Origin: Calditrichales bacterium
GTDB taxonomy: Bacteria; Calditrichota; Calditrichia; Calditrichales; J004
Reading direction: 5' to 3'
Length of the DNA: 51,887 nt
Assembly (NCBI GenBank): GCA_015493745.1
Contig: WGCN01000056.1
Location: forward strand, 1 to 51,887
A model generated the notes under the pieces. That model was not told the DNA's origin. It did not search any database and saw nothing but the letters and a program-made list of their open reading frames with translations. Below are positions 50,268 through 51,887 of the stretch, piece after piece. How positions within the stretch are numbered: position 1 is the stretch's first letter; each line of letters opens with the position of its first letter. The position numbers were made by a program, and so were the translations under genes.

Positions 50268-51395
50268 TTGAAATTTACACTTCTTCAGACGGATACCCAA
50301 TCGAAAGCCCGGCTCGGTAAAATAGAAACGGATCACGGCACGATAGAAACGCCCATATTTATGCCGGTAGGCACTCAGGCCAGCGTTAAAACACAATCCC
50401 CGAAGGATCTGGAAGAGCTGCAGGCGCAGATCATATTGGGCAATACCTATCATCTCTATCTAAGACCCGGAGCCGATTTGATCGCCGGCTTTGGCGGCTT
50501 GCACCGTTTTATGAGCTGGAACAGACCCATCCTGACCGATAGTGGTGGTTTTCAGGTGTTCAGTTTGCAGGAGTTACGGAAAATTGATGAGAAAGGGGTT
50601 GTTTTCAAATCGCATCTTGACGGCTCCCGTCACCTGTTTACCCCTTTGTCGGTTTTGGAGACTCAGCAAAAGATCGGCAGCGATATCATGATGGTGCTCG
50701 ATGAGTGTCCGGCACATGACGCCGAAAAGGAGTATGTGGCCGCTTCGCATCAGACAACCCTGAAATGGGCCGCCGCAGCCCGGGAAGCCTATGAAAGATC
50801 GACGCCCTTACATGGATATGATCAGTGGTTGTTTGCTATCGTTCAGGGCGGTACCTTTCCCGGCTTAAGAGAGGCCAGTGCCCGGGCGCTGGTTGAAATG
50901 GATTTTCCCGGCTATGCCATCGGCGGGTTGGCCGTGGGGGAGTCTAAGGAAAATATGCTGGCCATGACCGACCTGAGTACCGATATATTACCGGCCGAAA
51001 AACCAAGATATCTGATGGGGGTGGGCATGCCCCAGGATTTGCTGGAAAGCATAGAGCGCGGCGTGGATATGTTTGATTGTGTCATGCCCACGCGCAACGC
51101 CCGCAACGGAACGGTGTTTACCCATCAGGGAAAACTGGTTATAAAAGCGGCCCGCTATAAAACGGATGAACGGCCCATGGACGCGCGTTGTTCCTGTTAT
51201 GCCTGCCGGAACTTTTCACGGGCCTATATCCGTCATCTGCTCAACGCCAACGAGGTGCTGGGTATCTGGTTGACGACCCATCACAACCTTCATTATTATC
51301 TGAAGCTGATGGAAGAGGCACGAAAAAAAATAAAAGAGGGAATCTTTTCCCCATGGAAAAAAGAGATAATCACATCATTTAACAATGCATTTTAA
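50268..51395 (+). CDS. tgt: tRNA-guanine(34) transglycosylase
   Basis: A 375-residue TIM-barrel enzyme exchanging guanine 34 for the queuosine precursor in tRNAs with GUN anticodons. Asp91 (LTDSGGFQVFSL), the nucleophile Asp270 (FDCVMPTRNARNG) and the zinc site Cys308, Cys310, Cys313 (CSCYAC) plus a histidine near residue 339 are all present. The start is TTG 50268 (MKFTLLQTDTQSKARLGKIET), where the family begins; no clear ribosome site is seen. It is followed by yajC after 11 bases, the common tgt-yajC order. Confidence 0.96.
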   Translation: MKFTLLQTDTQSKARLGKIETDHGTIETPIFMPVGTQASVKTQSPKDLEELQAQIILGNTYHLYLRPGADLIAGFGGLHRFMSWNRPILTDSGGFQVFSLQELRKIDEKGVVFKSHLDGSRHLFTPLSVLETQQKIGSDIMMVLDECPAHDAEKEYVAASHQTTLKWAAAAREAYERSTPLHGYDQWLFAIVQGGTFPGLREASARALVEMDFPGYAIGGLAVGESKENMLAMTDLSTDILPAEKPRYLMGVGMPQDLLESIERGVDMFDCVMPTRNARNGTVFTHQGKLVIKAARYKTDERPMDARCSCYACRNFSRAYIRHLLNANEVLGIWLTTHHNLHYYLKLMEEARKKIKEGIFSPWKKEIITSFNNAF

Positions 51396-51406
51396 GGAGA
51401 ATTATC

Positions 51407-51757
51407 ATGAGTCATGTTTTACTTACCATCATTCAGCAACAGGAGCAGGTCAATCCGATAATGTCTTTTCTGCCCTTTATCATCATTATGGTGGTCATCT
51501 ATTTTTTGATGATGCGCCCGCAGATGAAAAAGCAAAAAGAAAAGCAAAAGATGCTGCAGGAACTGAAAAAGGGGGATAACATTATTACCCGCGGTGGCAT
51601 ACACGGCAAGGTCGTCGGATTCACGGATGAAAATAAAACCGTCGTTGTAAAAGTGGATGACAATGTAAAAATCAACATGGATAAAGCGGCCATCGAGTTG
51701 GTTATTCCGATTGGCAAAAAAACCGAAAAAAGCGATAACGTTGAGAAAAAGAAGTAA
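51407..51757 (+). CDS. yajC: Preprotein translocase accessory subunit YajC
   Basis: A 116-residue protein with one N-terminal membrane helix ([20 protein letters not shown]), then the conserved [14 protein letters not shown] and [19 protein letters not shown] segments of YajC. It joins the SecDF-YajC complex that helps protein export; secD, its frequent neighbour, does not follow here. AAGGAG at 51394-51399 lies 7 bases before the ATG. The stop overlaps the start of fmt (TAATG). Confidence 0.95.
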   Translation: MSHVLLTIIQQQEQVNPIMSFLPFIIIMVVIYFLMMRPQMKKQKEKQKMLQELKKGDNIITRGGIHGKVVGFTDENKTVVVKVDDNVKINMDKAAIELVIPIGKKTEKSDNVEKKK

Positions 51758-51887
51758 TGAAAATTGTCTTTATGGGCACTCCGGACTTTGCGGTACATTC
51801 GCTTGAGGCGCTTGTCCGGGGCGGCCATAATATAGTGGCCGTTGTTACCGTTCCCGATAAACAGCAGGGCCGGGGGCGAAAGATTAA
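51757..51887 (+). CDS. fmt: Methionyl-tRNA formyltransferase (N-terminal fragment)
   Basis: The first 43 residues before the window edge read [18 protein letters not shown] and then [15 protein letters not shown], the opening Rossmann strand and substrate loop of Fmt, which formylates initiator Met-tRNA with 10-formyl-THF. The gene continues to the right and is coupled to yajC through a TAATG overlap. Confidence 0.93.
   Translation, partial: MKIVFMGTPDFAVHSLEALVRGGHNIVAVVTVPDKQQGRGRKI

Noticed and set aside
1-51887. Mobile element, prophage or CRISPR array
   Set aside because: No transposase, integrase, phage structural gene or regularly spaced direct repeat was seen anywhere in the window.

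Overview
The window is about 52 kb of dense, chromosome-like bacterial sequence with mostly housekeeping content. I see no phage, transposon, CRISPR array, rRNA or tRNA. A secreted protein with a type IX secretion (Por) C-terminal sorting domain, a CarboxypepD_reg-type TonB-dependent receptor, CcmABCDEF cytochrome c maturation, KorAB-type 2-oxoacid:acceptor oxidoreductase, a DUF4954 protein and DUF3857/transglutaminase proteins together suggest a diderm bacterium of the FCB superphylum, with the flavour of Calditrichota, KSB1 or Ignavibacteriota. This is inference from gene content; no marker was searched.

Layout: (1) 1-5.3 kb: the end of an M28 peptidase, a Trm112-like protein, a heavy-metal-binding protein with a strong terminator, then a leftward pair of DUF3857/transglutaminase proteins, one catalytically intact and one apparently dead. 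(2) 5.7-12 kb: a fused glutamate formiminotransferase/cyclodeaminase with a C2H2-like zinc-finger motif inserted, an unknown protein, a duplicated VanZ protein, an NhaC antiporter, an Hpt protein and ComF. (3) 12-14.6 kb: a FliA-type sigma factor behind a sigma-54-like promoter, a response-regulator/histidine-kinase hybrid, and a 48-residue FlgM-like anti-sigma factor behind a sigma-28-like promoter. No flagellar structural gene is in the window. (4) 14.8-22.4 kb: a TonB-dependent receptor, then ccmABCDEF, in which CcmE has Cys instead of the heme-binding His (the System I* type).

(5) 22.4-33.7 kb: one long co-directional run: truA, transaldolase, HtrA protease, purB, psd, pssA, tatA, gatA, gatB, korA, korB, many with overlapping stop/start codons. 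(6) 33.7-39.3 kb: an HD-GYP response regulator, a hydrolase, endonuclease IV, a DUF2892 membrane protein behind what looks like a class II Crp/Fnr promoter, a DUF1028 protein, and the sorting-domain protein. (7) 39.6-45.9 kb: a signalling cluster: LapA-like protein, SPOR protein, Crp/Fnr regulator, GAF/PAS histidine kinase, a tiny membrane protein, and two tandem cyclic-nucleotide-binding/DUF4388 proteins, the first with a degenerate receiver domain and the second with an unrecognised C-terminal domain. (8) 46-51.9 kb: LOG-family and DUF4954 proteins leftward, a ROK regulator, then tgt, yajC and the start of fmt.

No wholly new system is obvious. The best candidates for a second look are the cNMP/DUF4388 signalling cluster, the self-contained sigma-54 to FliA to FlgM circuit, the zinc finger in the folate enzyme, and the active/inactive transglutaminase pair. 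All promoter and structure calls were made by eye against consensus sequences.
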